Shown here piece after piece: positions 7,327-15,644 of a stretch of DNA of 30,768 nucleotides. Each line of letters begins with the position of its first letter. Position 1 is the stretch's first letter. The notes below the pieces were generated by a model. It was given only the letters and a program-made list of their open reading frames with translations, was not told the DNA's origin and made no database searches. A program made the translations under genes and the position numbers. This stretch comes from an uncultured Alistipes sp. (GTDB lineage: Bacteria > Bacteroidota > Bacteroidia > Bacteroidales > Rikenellaceae): contig CAAGBL010000046.1 of the NCBI GenBank assembly GCA_900768045.1, positions 1 to 30,768 on the forward strand. Reading direction: 5' to 3'.

Positions 7327-9273
7327 ATGGCATATAAATTAGATGCAAAAACACCGGCAGGTGAGTTGGCCCAGAAGTGGAGCAACCACAAAGCGGCTAT
7401 CAAGGTCGTTAGTCCGGCAAACAAGCGTAAGTTGGATATCATCGTTGTAGGTACCGGTCTTGGTGGTGCTTCTGCAGCTGCTTCACTCGGTGAGCTTGGC
7501 TACAACGTAAAGATTTTCTGCATCTCTGACTCACCACGTCGTGCTCACTCTATCGCAGCACAGGGTGGTATCAACGCTGCTAAGAACTATCAGAACGACA
7601 ACGACTCAGTATATCGTCTATTCTACGATACTATCAAGGGTGGTGACTATCGTGCTCGTGAGGCTAACGTTTATCGTTTGGCTGAGGTATCTAACCTCAT
7701 TATCGACCAGTGTGTAGCTCAGGGTGTACCTTTCGCACGTGAGTACGGCGGCTTGTTGGCTAACCGTTCATTCGGTGGTGCTCAGGTATCACGTACATTC
7801 TATGCTCGTGGTCAGACCGGTCAGCAGCTCTTGTTGGGTGCTTATGCAGCTTTGAACAAGGAGATTGCTGCAGGCTCAGTTAAGTCATACCCACGTCACG
7901 AGATGTTGGATGTTGTTATTGAGAATGGCGAGGCTTGCGGTATCATCGCACGTAACTTGGTTACTGGCGAGATCGAGCGTCACGGTGCTCACGCAGTAGT
8001 TATCGCTACTGGTGGTTACGGTAACGTATTCTTCCTCTCAACAAACGCTATGGCATCTAACGGTTCTGCTGCATTCCAGTGCTACCGTAAGGGTGCAGGT
8101 TTTGCTAACCCATGTTTTACTCAGATTCACCCTACATGTATCCCAGTACACGGTACTCAGCAGTCTAAGCTTACTCTTATGTCTGAGTCATTGCGTAACG
8201 ATGGTCGTATCTGGGTTCCTAAGAAGATGGAGGATGTTGAGGCTATCCGCAAGGGTACTAAGAAGCCATCTGACATCGCTGAGGCAGATCGTGACTACTA
8301 CTTGGAGCGTCGTTACCCAGCATTCGGTAACCTCGTACCACGTGACGTTGCATCACGTGCAGCTAAGGAGCGTTGCGACGCTGGTTACGGTGTGAACGAG
8401 ACTGGTTTGGCAGTATTCCTCGATTTCAAGACAGCTATCGAGCGCTTGGGTAAGGAGACTATCAAGCAGCGTTATGGTAACCTCTTCGACATGTACGAGG
8501 AGATCACCGACGTTAACCCATACGAGCAGCCTATGCAGATCTTCCCAGCTGTACACTACACAATGGGTGGTATCTGGGTTGACTACAACCTTATGACAAC
8601 AATCCCTGGCTTGTACGCTATTGGTGAGGCTAACTTCTCAGACCACGGTGCTAACCGTCTTGGTGCTTCTGCTCTTATGCAGGGCTTGGCTGATGGTTAC
8701 TTCGTATTGCCTTACACTATTGGCGACTACCTCGCTAAGAAGATTCAGGCTCCTAAGGTATCTACCGATACTCCTGCATTCGACGAGGCTGAGAAGGGCG
8801 TACGTGCTCGTATCGAGCGCTTGTTCGCTATCAAGGGTAACCAGTCAGTTGACGACATCCACAAGCGTCTCGGCTTGATTATGTGGGATAACGTAGGTAT
8901 GGCACGTACTAAGGAGTCTTTGGAGAAGGCTATCGTTGAGATTCAGGCTTTGCGCAAGGAGTTCTATGCAGACCTTAAGCTTGTTGGTTGCAACGAGTCG
9001 TTCAACGTTGAGTTGGAGAAGGCATTGCGTCTTGAGGACTTCCTCGAGCTTGGTGAGCTTATGGCACGTGACGCCTTGAACCGTGAGGAGTCTTGCGGTG
9101 GTCACTTCCGCTCTGAGCACCAGACTGAGGATGGTGAGGCATTGCGCCACGACGACAAGTTTGCTTATGCAGCAGTTTGGGAGTACAAGGGCATGGACAA
9201 CGCTCCAGAGATGACTATCGAGCAGCTCGACTACGAGTTTGTACACCGTGCACAGCGTAACTACAAAGACTAA
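7327..9273 (+). CDS. sdhA: Succinate dehydrogenase/fumarate reductase flavoprotein subunit
   Basis: 648 residues, a normal length for the b558-type enzyme. An N-terminal FAD-binding GTGLGGASAA motif lies at 42-51, and RRAHSIAAQGG at 71-80 holds the histidine (His74) expected to carry covalent FAD. Downstream are HPTCIPVHG, an ARTKESLE segment in the helical domain, and a C-terminal domain ending in HRAQRNYKD. It catalyses succinate/fumarate interconversion on the cytoplasmic face of the membrane. Codons are strongly biased to GGT, CGT and GCT compared with most neighbours, consistent with high expression. Lies between sdhC and sdhB (34-bp gap). Confidence 0.95.
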   Translation: MAYKLDAKTPAGELAQKWSNHKAAIKVVSPANKRKLDIIVVGTGLGGASAAASLGELGYNVKIFCISDSPRRAHSIAAQGGINAAKNYQNDNDSVYRLFYDTIKGGDYRAREANVYRLAEVSNLIIDQCVAQGVPFAREYGGLLANRSFGGAQVSRTFYARGQTGQQLLLGAYAALNKEIAAGSVKSYPRHEMLDVVIENGEACGIIARNLVTGEIERHGAHAVVIATGGYGNVFFLSTNAMASNGSAAFQCYRKGAGFANPCFTQIHPTCIPVHGTQQSKLTLMSESLRNDGRIWVPKKMEDVEAIRKGTKKPSDIAEADRDYYLERRYPAFGNLVPRDVASRAAKERCDAGYGVNETGLAVFLDFKTAIERLGKETIKQRYGNLFDMYEEITDVNPYEQPMQIFPAVHYTMGGIWVDYNLMTTIPGLYAIGEANFSDHGANRLGASALMQGLADGYFVLPYTIGDYLAKKIQAPKVSTDTPAFDEAEKGVRARIERLFAIKGNQSVDDIHKRLGLIMWDNVGMARTKESLEKAIVEIQALRKEFYADLKLVGCNESFNVELEKALRLEDFLELGELMARDALNREESCGGHFRSEHQTEDGEALRHDDKFAYAAVWEYKGMDNAPEMTIEQLDYEFVHRAQRNYKD

Positions 9274-9307
9274 TTTTTGACGTTAACCTTTAATAAGAAC
9301 AGAAAGT

Positions 9308-10051
9308 ATGAATTTTACATTAAAGATATGGCGTCAAAAGGACGCTAAGTCACAGGGTGCTTTCGAGACCTATAAGGTTGAGAACATCTCTGCAGATACA
9401 TCATTCCTCGAGATGATGGATATCCTCAACAACAACCTTATCCACGAGGGTAAGGAGCCAGTGGCTTTCGATCACGACTGCCGTGAGGGTATCTGCGGTA
9501 TGTGCTCTATGCACATCAACGGCCACGCACACGGTCCATCACAGGCTGTAACTACTTGTCAGATGTACATGCGTAAGTTCAAGGACGGCTCAACAATCAC
9601 TATCGAGCCATGGCGCTCTGCTGCCTTCCCAGTAATCCGCGACCTCGTAGTAGACCGTGGTGCTTACGATAAGATTCTTCAGGCTGGTGGTTTCATCTCA
9701 GTACGTACTAACTCAGTACCTGATGGTAACGCTATTCCAATTCCTAAGGCAGATGCTGACGAGAGTATGGACGCAGCAGCATGTGTAGGTTGTGGTGCTT
9801 GCGCTGCAACATGTAAGAATGGTTCGGCAATGTTGTTCGTTGCTGCACGTGTATCATCACTCGCTAAGTTGCCACAGGGTAAGGTTGAGGGTGCTCGCCG
9901 TGCTAAGGCAATGGTTGCAAAGATGGACGAGCTTGGCTTCGGTAACTGTACTAACACTGGTGCTTGCCAGGCACAGTGCCCTAAGTCAATCTCTATCGCT
10001 CACATCGCACGTCTAAACCGTGAGTTCTTGGCTGCTAAGCTTCAGGACTAA
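9308..10051 (+). CDS. sdhB: Succinate dehydrogenase/fumarate reductase iron-sulfur subunit
   Basis: 247 residues carrying the ligands for three clusters: [2Fe-2S] Cys58, Cys63, Cys66 and Cys84; then CVGCGACAATC (Cys159, 162, 165, 169) and CTNTGACQAQCP (Cys214, 220, 224), which together bind the [4Fe-4S] and [3Fe-4S] clusters in the usual interleaved way. It links the flavin to the cytochrome b anchor. Last gene of the operon, with a strong intrinsic terminator about 35 bp after its stop. Confidence 0.95.
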   Translation: MNFTLKIWRQKDAKSQGAFETYKVENISADTSFLEMMDILNNNLIHEGKEPVAFDHDCREGICGMCSMHINGHAHGPSQAVTTCQMYMRKFKDGSTITIEPWRSAAFPVIRDLVVDRGAYDKILQAGGFISVRTNSVPDGNAIPIPKADADESMDAAACVGCGACAATCKNGSAMLFVAARVSSLAKLPQGKVEGARRAKAMVAKMDELGFGNCTNTGACQAQCPKSISIAHIARLNREFLAAKLQD

Positions 10052-10086
10052 TCATGCGATAATAGGTCGTCTAAGACCTGATAAGC

Positions 10087-10120
10087 AACACCCCTCGGGC
10101 TCTCCGAGGGGTGTTTTTTT
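10087..10120 (+). terminator. Intrinsic terminator of sdhCAB
   Basis: A perfect 12-bp stem AACACCCCTCGG / CCGAGGGGTGTT with a 5-nt loop, followed by a run of seven T. A smaller AGGTC/GACCT hairpin lies just upstream near 10065-10079. Confidence 0.93.
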
Positions 10121-10130
10121 GTAGGGGGGG

Positions 10131-10303
10131 GGTAGTGAGTTTAGAGAATTTAGGGAGTTTAGTGAGTTTAGGGAGGCGCCATCAAATTAGAAATGAGTAA
10201 TTAGTAATAGTTCTTCGTTGCTTCTACCAATTACTCACTGCCCTATCGTCCCTATCGTCCCTATCGTCCCTATTCTCCCCCATTGCTCTATCTCTGTGCC
10301 CGT
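10131..10303. repeat. Degenerate 9-bp tandem-repeat array B
   Basis: It fills the gap between the sdhCAB and rpmH terminators. AGTGAGTTTAGGGA-type units (10131-10172) lead into a core at 10173-10193 that is the inverted copy of the core in array A (two mismatches in 21 bp). Then come GAGTAATTAGTAAT-like sequence and three exact nonamers CCCTATCGT (10241-10267) that decay into CT-rich sequence. No gene was seen in 10121-10340. Confidence 0.7.
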
Positions 10304-10340
10304 GCGCCCCGTGTGTGCCCCGTGTGCTCCGCCCCAAAAA

Positions 10341-10376
10341 GAAAAGCCCGAGGGTGTAGCGAACTACTCCCTCGGG
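10341..10376 (-). terminator. Intrinsic terminator of rpmH
   Basis: On the minus strand CCCGAGGG-A-GTAG, loop TTCG, CTAC-A-CCCTCGGG (10347-10376) is followed by a T-rich CTTTTCTTTTT tail. The stem has one internal A-A mismatch next to a GTAG/CTAC inner stem, similar in layout to the hairpins of the palindromic elements. Confidence 0.85.
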
Positions 10377-10424
10377 AATTTCTTAAGCGATACGCCACAC
10401 AAGGCGGCAAATCACATCAGACTA

Positions 10425-10592
10425 CTAGTTGTACTTGAATGTAGCCTCGTCTGATACTGTAAGCTTCTTACGTCCCTTTGCGCGACGTGCTGCCAATACC
10501 TTACGGCCATTAGCAGTTGCCATTCTCTGACGGAAACCATGCTTGTTGATTCTCTTACGACGAGAAGGCTGGTAAGTTCTTTTCATTGCCAT
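10425..10592 (-). CDS. rpmH: 50S ribosomal protein L34
   Basis: A 55-codon gene: MAMKRTYQPS, then a run of basic residues, NKHGFRQRMATANGR, KVLAARRAKGRKKLTVSDE and a short tail ending KYN. This is an unmistakable L34 sequence, a small basic protein of the large ribosomal subunit. In most relatives the protein begins at MKRT, so translation may start at the internal Met three codons in; both starts fit. It has its own near-perfect promoter and its own terminator, and here is not next to rnpA or dnaA. Confidence 0.95.
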   Translation of the reverse strand: MAMKRTYQPSRRKRINKHGFRQRMATANGRKVLAARRAKGRKKLTVSDEATFKYN

Positions 10593-10657
10593 AGTTGTAT
10601 CTGTTTTTTATTGTTTTGTTCCGTATATACTATGTATAACGCTTCATCTGCGAGGTG

Positions 10658-10688
10658 CAAAGGTACAACGTTTTTTTTGATTTGCAAA
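10658..10688 (-). promoter_or_regulatory. rpmH promoter
   Basis: On the minus strand TTTG (10685-10688), a 19-bp spacer, then TACCTTTG (10658-10665), an exact match to the Bacteroidota -33/-7 consensus. The leader to the ATG is about 58 nt. Confidence 0.85.
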
Positions 10689-10730
10689 CAATTCTGCAAA
10701 TAATTTTCGTTATTCCTTAGTTTTTAGCCT

Positions 10731-11291
10731 CTAATCCTCAAACAAGTTGAGCTCGCCACGCTCCACTTTGCCATAAATTGCTGCAAGCTCGCCAATAACG
10801 GGCGAGATGACATCGAGCGTGTCACGCACCACAGCGTCAGCACCACCCTTAATCTTATAGAGCAGCGTAGCATACAACGCCCTAAAGCATATCTCCGTGT
10901 CGCTAATCTCGCCTATCGAGCTATCGTCGACAAGTTGGCGTAGGCGTGGTAGCGCAACAGCGAGTGGCTGATATGTTTGGCGGTAGTGCTCGCCCACGGG
11001 GAGCTTCATAAGCTGGAGGTGGAGGTTGTGCAGGTCGGCAACAAGATGCAAGGTATGCTCAATATGGCCCTTACTCTCCTTGCCCTCCTTACGCAGCAGC
11101 TCCACAATCTGCATATACCAATTAAATATATTCTCCTTTTGCTGCTCGTCGGCACCCTCAACCTTGTCTACGAGGGTTGTGTATATCGCCTCGGGGCTAA
11201 ACTGCATGGCACGAAGTATATCCTCAACCTGCCATAGATAGAGGATATACTCGGCAATGTTCTCCTTACGTTTTTGTAGTGCTATAAGCAT
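10731..11291 (-). CDS. DUF4924 family protein
   Basis: 186 residues, soluble, predicted all-helical. The N-terminal KRKENIAEYILYLWQVEDILR stretch is characteristic of DUF4924, a family I know only from Bacteroidota and for which no function is established. No catalytic motif, signal peptide or membrane segment is visible. It begins 2 bp after the stop of the lipoprotein nuclease gene and ends a five-gene operon with cdd, a pseudouridine synthase and dtd, so a role near translation or nucleotide metabolism is possible but only inferred. No clear terminator follows; the rpmH promoter lies right behind the stop. Confidence 0.75.
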   Translation of the reverse strand: MLIALQKRKENIAEYILYLWQVEDILRAMQFSPEAIYTTLVDKVEGADEQQKENIFNWYMQIVELLRKEGKESKGHIEHTLHLVADLHNLHLQLMKLPVGEHYRQTYQPLAVALPRLRQLVDDSSIGEISDTEICFRALYATLLYKIKGGADAVVRDTLDVISPVIGELAAIYGKVERGELNLFED

Positions 11292-11293
11292 GA

Positions 11294-12589
11294 TTATAAC
11301 CAGTCGTTAGCGTTAAATGTGCTCTTTGGTGCATTGGGCACATTACTAAAGTACTTAAAGCCCGTAAGCTTCTCAAGCTCAGAGATAGAGATAAGATCCT
11401 TAGCCTGTGGCTCGTGACCCTTATCCTGCTCGTGACATATTACGAAGGCTGCACACTGCAATTCCGATGCCGAGCAATCCTTCACGGCCTTGCCCGAGTT
11501 ACCCGACTTTGTACGAAGCAGAGCGTAGTAGAACATCGTTGGGCGTGACACATCCGAGCGACCACCAAAGCTAATCTTCGCAGGGCGACCTGTGTTGCCA
11601 TACTTGTCGGTATATGTATCAAAATAACAGCCAATAACTACATACAACGTATCACGGCACACAAGGTCGTCAACATGATCCTCGAGGTTGTTCCATGCTC
11701 CACCACCAGTGTTAAAGGTGTCGCTATACTGAGGTGCGATGTTGGTGTAGTAGAAGACCTGTTTGTTTGTTGCTGTCGAAGATAGGCGGTCTGCCGAGCC
11801 GAGCATGTGGCCCTTGTTGCAGCCACCACCTGTCGACTTGCTGTTGTACTGGATATCTGACGGAATCTTAGGATCCTTAGCATAGGCATCGGTACGTGAT
11901 GCGCCACTCTGATACATGGTGTGGCGTGGTGCTGCTACCCACATTGGGCAGTGGTAGTCAGATGAATAACATACGGTATAGTTACGTGCCGAGCCACTGC
12001 GCTGCGCATTCTTCTCTGAGCCTGCGCAAAGGTGGTGAGCATAGTAGTATGTCGAATTGGTGTCGTCACGACCGTCATTGTTGCTATCAAACTCCAAAGG
12101 AAGCTCATACCAACCCGAACGATAAGTCTTACCACCCGTAGGCGTAGGTTCTGGCTCTGGTTCAGGTTCAGGCTCTGGTTCTGGTTCTGGTTCTGGCTCG
12201 GGCTCGGGCTCGGGATTTGGCGTAGGCTCCCCGCTCTCGGCAAGGGTTCTAAATGTCAATGTCTCAGAGAGCCAGCTATCGCCCATAGCGTAGACTACAA
12301 CGCTAAACTCATACTCAGTATCGGGCGTAAGGCCCTCGATTTTGCGCTCCACGATGCGACTTGTGCGAGTTGCATACGACTCGTTCTCGCCGCCCGCCTT
12401 ACGCACCAAGAATGCCACACGGTCGATAGCGTCGTAGTTCGATGCAATAACCTTTGCCGAGAGTGTCGCCTCAGTATGGTCAACCATCTCAACACACATA
12501 TCTGTAACCTTGCAAGTAAACTCCTGCTCCGGCTCACAACCAACAACAAAGAGTGTGACTGCTAAAATAATTGTAAGAATATATCTCAT
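11294..12589 (-). CDS. Exported lipoprotein with FN3-like domain and DNA/RNA non-specific endonuclease (NUC) domain
   Basis: 431 residues. A lipoprotein signal ends at FVVGC (Cys18). Residues about 20-118 look like a fibronectin-III-type beta domain (EGLTPDTEYEFSVVVYA). A Pro-Glu repeat linker covers about 122-149. The rest is a NUC-type (Serratia nuclease-like) domain: CNKGHMLGSADR at 255-266 with presumed catalytic His259, TNIAPQ near 280-285 and WNNLE near 297-301. The usual DRGH is NKGH here, though the His is kept. It should cut DNA/RNA at the cell surface or in the periplasm, for example for nutrient scavenging. Its ATG overlaps the dtd stop by one base (TAATG). The Pro-Glu linker is coded by a run of 6-bp units. 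Confidence 0.85.
   Translation of the reverse strand: MRYILTIILAVTLFVVGCEPEQEFTCKVTDMCVEMVDHTEATLSAKVIASNYDAIDRVAFLVRKAGGENESYATRTSRIVERKIEGLTPDTEYEFSVVVYAMGDSWLSETLTFRTLAESGEPTPNPEPEPEPEPEPEPEPEPEPEPEPTPTGGKTYRSGWYELPLEFDSNNDGRDDTNSTYYYAHHLCAGSEKNAQRSGSARNYTVCYSSDYHCPMWVAAPRHTMYQSGASRTDAYAKDPKIPSDIQYNSKSTGGGCNKGHMLGSADRLSSTATNKQVFYYTNIAPQYSDTFNTGGGAWNNLEDHVDDLVCRDTLYVVIGCYFDTYTDKYGNTGRPAKISFGGRSDVSRPTMFYYALLRTKSGNSGKAVKDCSASELQCAAFVICHEQDKGHEPQAKDLISISELEKLTGFKYFSNVPNAPKSTFNANDWL
12147..12213. repeat. Hexanucleotide repeat coding the Pro-Glu linker
   Basis: About eleven consecutive 6-bp units of the form GGYTCW/GGCTCG on the plus strand (CCAGAA/CCCGAG on the coding strand). Length changes by whole units would alter the linker but keep the frame. 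Confidence 0.8.
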
Positions 12590-13041
12590 TACTCTCTATT
12601 TTTTGAATCTATCCATATTGTCACTGGGCCGTTGTTCGTAAACTCAATCTTCATGTCAGCACCAAACTCGCCCGTTGCTACGCTCCTGCCTAACAACTCC
12701 TCTACCCTTCGTACAAACTTCTCGTACAAGGGCTTTGATATGCTCTCGGGTGCCGCCTTAATCCACGAGGGGCGGTTACCCTTCTTGGTCATGGCGTGCA
12801 AAGTAAACTGACTCACAAGCATCGCCTCGCCACCGATATCCTGTAGCGACAAATTCATCACACCCGCCTCATCGTCGAAGATGCGCAACTGCACGAGTTT
12901 CTTTGCCAACCACTCGATATCCTCATCTGTCTCGTCGTAGCCCACCCCCACAAGCACAACCAAGCCCTTAGCTATCTGACTAAAGACCTTGCCAGAGATG
13001 TGGCAACGAGCCTCTGTTACACGCTGAATTAGTAGCCTCAT
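12589..13041 (-). CDS. dtd: D-aminoacyl-tRNA deacylase
   Basis: 150 residues, the normal size for Dtd. The SQFTL motif is at 77-81 and NNGPVT at 136-141; these cross-subunit motifs form the active site that removes D-amino acids (and glycine from tRNA-Ala) from charged tRNA. Cytosolic, homodimeric in the family. It overlaps the upstream pseudouridine synthase gene by 4 bp (ATGA) and the downstream nuclease gene by 1 bp, so the genes are almost certainly translationally coupled. Confidence 0.95.
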   Translation of the reverse strand: MRLLIQRVTEARCHISGKVFSQIAKGLVVLVGVGYDETDEDIEWLAKKLVQLRIFDDEAGVMNLSLQDIGGEAMLVSQFTLHAMTKKGNRPSWIKAAPESISKPLYEKFVRRVEELLGRSVATGEFGADMKIEFTNNGPVTIWIDSKNRE

Positions 13042-13727
13042 GACTGCGCCTCCTCAAAGAATTTCCAAAGGCTGTCGTTGGGCACTGGCGCTGTTATCGA
13101 GATAGACTTTCCACCTACGGGGTGCGCAAACTCCACCTTGCGTGAGTGTAGCGATATGCCACCGTCCTTGTTCGAGCGCTTAGCACCATACTTCAAGTCG
13201 CCCTTGATTGAGCAGCCGATAGCTGATAGCTGAGCACGTATCTGATGGTGGCGGCCCGTCTTGAGGTCTACCTCTACGAGGGTATAGTTTGTCGAAGCGC
13301 CCATAACTCGGTAGTCCAATATCGCCTCCTTGCCATCGCCCTTTGGTCGCTGATGAGCATGCGAGCGGTTGGTTTTAGGGTTGCGCACAATCCAATGGTG
13401 GAGCGTGCCCTCCTCGTCGTTAGGGCGATTTTCGGTAATTGCCCAGTAGGTCTTCTTTATCTGCTGCTGGCGTATCATCTCATTGAGACGTGCCAACGCC
13501 TTCGAGGTCTTGGCAAATACCACAGCCCCACTCACAGGGCGATCTATACGGTGTACCACACCAAGAAATACTGCGCCTGGCTTATGGTCACGAATCTTGA
13601 TCATCGCCTTAATCTGATCCTCAATGGCCTCGGTGCCATCAGGGTCGCTCTGCACGAGGTCGCCAGCATGCTTATTAACCACCATAAGGTGATTATCCTC
13701 GTAAAGTATATCATTGATAGTAAACAT
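13038..13727 (-). CDS. RluA-family pseudouridine synthase
   Basis: 229 residues from the ATG at 13727. HRIDRPVSG contains the catalytic aspartate (Asp62); LKTGRHHQIRAQL and ISLHSRKVEFAHP are the other family blocks. It has the catalytic domain only, without the N-terminal S4 RNA-binding domain of RluC/RluD, so the target (23S rRNA or tRNA) cannot be told. The frame is open upstream to 13793, but that stretch lies inside cdd. The chosen start is 1 bp beyond the cdd stop and matches where homology-like sequence begins (MFTINDILYEDNHLMVVNK). Confidence 0.9.
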   Translation of the reverse strand: MFTINDILYEDNHLMVVNKHAGDLVQSDPDGTEAIEDQIKAMIKIRDHKPGAVFLGVVHRIDRPVSGAVVFAKTSKALARLNEMIRQQQIKKTYWAITENRPNDEEGTLHHWIVRNPKTNRSHAHQRPKGDGKEAILDYRVMGASTNYTLVEVDLKTGRHHQIRAQLSAIGCSIKGDLKYGAKRSNKDGGISLHSRKVEFAHPVGGKSISITAPVPNDSLWKFFEEAQS

Positions 13728-13728
13728 C

Positions 13729-14184
13729 TTATAGCTTAAAAGTGAAAGGTAACAACTTCTCTGCCGAGTCAACGACAGTTGCCGAGCCAGCACCCGACAT
13801 AATCACACGTATTGGCGACTGCTGACGGCGCTCAACATCGACAATAACCTGGCGACACTGACCGCAAGGATAGCACTCACGCTCCGAGGGGTTTGAGGCA
13901 ATGGCGAGCGACTCAACAGGGTCGTTAGCATAATTCGACTCGATATAGAAGAGCAACGAGCGCTCGGCACACAAGCCCGCAGGATATACCTCGCTCTCAA
14001 AGTTCGATGCGTGGAACGTACGGCCACTGCGTAGGCGCACGGCAGCACCTACCTTAAAGTTAGAATATGGAGCGTTAGCCTTCTCGGTGGCATTCTCAGC
14101 CTCGCTGATAAGCACCTGATCGACAACATCCATGTCGGCGGTGTTGTCGTAATGCTCGTAGGATATTTCCAAATTTCGTTTCAT
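13729..14184 (-). CDS. cdd: Cytidine deaminase
   Basis: 151 residues. CAE at 72-74 and PCGQC at 106-110 give the zinc ligands (Cys72, Cys107, Cys110) and the catalytic Glu74 of the homotetrameric type. It converts cytidine and deoxycytidine to uridine and deoxyuridine for salvage. First gene of the five-gene minus operon, driven by a strong promoter 30-60 bp upstream. Confidence 0.93.
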   Translation of the reverse strand: MKRNLEISYEHYDNTADMDVVDQVLISEAENATEKANAPYSNFKVGAAVRLRSGRTFHASNFESEVYPAGLCAERSLLFYIESNYANDPVESLAIASNPSERECYPCGQCRQVIVDVERRQQSPIRVIMSGAGSATVVDSAEKLLPFTFKL

Positions 14185-14213
14185 AAAGGTCCACGATAAT
14201 GGGGTTTAACATG

Positions 14214-14244
14214 CAAATTTAGTAAATATTTTACTAAAAACAAA
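14214..14244 (-). promoter_or_regulatory. cdd operon promoter
   Basis: On the minus strand TTTG (14241-14244), a 19-bp spacer, then TAAATTTG (14214-14221), a full consensus match. The -33 TTTG is the last part of the T-run of the sdaA terminator directly upstream. Confidence 0.85.
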
Positions 14245-14281
14245 AAAATGTGGTTATCCTTCAAATTTGAACGATAACCAC
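14243..14281 (-). terminator. sdaA terminator, 32-bp near-perfect palindrome
   Basis: GTGGTTATC (14250-14258), C, TTCAAATTTGAA (14260-14271), C, GATAACCAC (14273-14281): a palindrome broken only by one C-C pair. On the minus strand it is followed by ATTTTTTTG, an intrinsic terminator for sdaA about 130 bp after its stop. The palindrome could also be a protein-binding site just upstream of the cdd promoter. Confidence 0.7.
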
Positions 14282-14414
14282 TCATTGCTGGAAGTTGTAT
14301 AACAAGAGCTGATTTTAGGCGCACGCAGCTTAAAAAAAGCGGAGTTTACTTAAGCGTAAATGAGCATTTTTAGAAGCAAGTGCAACGCCAAAGCAGCCTT
14401 GTTAGGCAACTTTC

Positions 14415-15614
14415 TTAAAAGAAGTCCTTAGCAAGTCCACCCTCGCCCGTCTCCTTATAGATTGATGGTAGGTCGTGTCCCGTCTGCTTCATCACCTCGA
14501 CCACCCTATCGAACGACACACGGTGGTGACCATCTGTGTACATCGAATATAGGTTGGCATCGAGGGCACGTGCCGCAGCATAGGCATTACGCTCAATACA
14601 AGGGATCTGCACAAGACCACATATAGGATCACAGGTCATGCCAAGGTGATGCTCAAGGCCCATCTCGGCAGCATACTCAATCTGCGCTGGAGTGCCACCA
14701 AAGAGCTGATTAGCAGCCGCTGCCGCCATGGCGCAAGCAACGCCAACCTCGCCCTGACAGCCTACCTCAGCACCCGAAATCGAGGCGTTGTGCTTAACGA
14801 TATTTCCGATAAGTCCTGCCGTAGCAAGGGCACGACAAATGCGCAAATCCGAAAACTCACGAGTCTTCCACAAGTGGTACAACACAGCAGGAAGCACGCC
14901 CGACGAGCCACACGTAGGCGCTGTTACGATACGTCCACCACAGGCATTTTCCTCGCTCACAGCCAAGGCATACGAGAATATCAAGCCACGAGATTGTAGG
15001 CTCTGCTTATAGCCCGAGGCACGCACATTATAGCGCATAGCACGGCGTGACAGGTTGAGCGGTCCAGGGATAACACCATCAGTCTCGATGCCTCGCTCCA
15101 CAGCCTCACGCATCGTGCGCCACACCTTAGCCAAGAATATCCAAATATCCTTACCCTCATGCAGTTCGACATACTCCCAAAAGGTGCGACCATGGTCGCG
15201 GCACCAAATCAAAATATCGGTTAGCTTCTTATCGGGGTATACATCTGCTGCCTCGATAGGCTTGCTATTCTCCTCAGCCAAAGCACCGCCACCCACGCTA
15301 TATACTGTCCAATCATCGACAACATTATCGCTACCGTTTAGCGCCTCGAAGCGCATGCCGTTGGGGTGGAAAGGGAGAAATATCGAGGGCTCCCACACAA
15401 GCTCAACCATACCGTGAGGTTTTAGCGTGTCGAGGATAGCGACATCGGTAAGGTGGCCCTTGCCCGTAGCGGCAAGGCTACCATAGAGCGTAACACGGAA
15501 ATTTTTACACTCAGGATTACGGTGTTGGAAAATCTCGGCAGCACGTCGTGGCGCCATAGTATGACTACTCGACGGGCCAGTGCCTATACGATATAACTCT
15601 CTGATACTCTTCAT
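14415..15614 (-). CDS. sdaA: L-serine ammonia-lyase, iron-sulfur type
   Basis: 399 residues in a single chain, with the beta domain first and the alpha domain second. GTGPSSSHTMAP at 11-22 and TAPTCGSSG at 231-239 are substrate-site blocks. Cys286 (GCQGE), Cys328 (CDP) and Cys339 (PCIERN) are the three cluster cysteines, with spacing 42 and 11 as in characterised enzymes. It deaminates L-serine to pyruvate and ammonia in the cytosol using an oxygen-sensitive [4Fe-4S] cluster. Monocistronic by appearance, divergent from hemW, with a -7 box (TAACTTTG) about 30 bp upstream. Confidence 0.94.
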   Translation of the reverse strand: MKSIRELYRIGTGPSSSHTMAPRRAAEIFQHRNPECKNFRVTLYGSLAATGKGHLTDVAILDTLKPHGMVELVWEPSIFLPFHPNGMRFEALNGSDNVVDDWTVYSVGGGALAEENSKPIEAADVYPDKKLTDILIWCRDHGRTFWEYVELHEGKDIWIFLAKVWRTMREAVERGIETDGVIPGPLNLSRRAMRYNVRASGYKQSLQSRGLIFSYALAVSEENACGGRIVTAPTCGSSGVLPAVLYHLWKTREFSDLRICRALATAGLIGNIVKHNASISGAEVGCQGEVGVACAMAAAAANQLFGGTPAQIEYAAEMGLEHHLGMTCDPICGLVQIPCIERNAYAAARALDANLYSMYTDGHHRVSFDRVVEVMKQTGHDLPSIYKETGEGGLAKDFF

Positions 15615-15644
15615 AATGTTGCAAATTAAGCAATAAGTTCAATG

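Noticed and set aside
10218..10454. 78-residue ORF rich in Pro/Val/Ile over array B
   Set aside because: It is a translation of the CCCTATCGT repeats that runs into the rpmH terminator and the end of rpmH on the other strand; no promoter or coding signal.
12032..12565. Antisense ORF over the nuclease gene with a Phe/Trp/Leu-rich repeat
   Set aside because: It is the mirror of the Pro-Glu codon repeat and the lipoprotein gene on the other strand explains the region fully.
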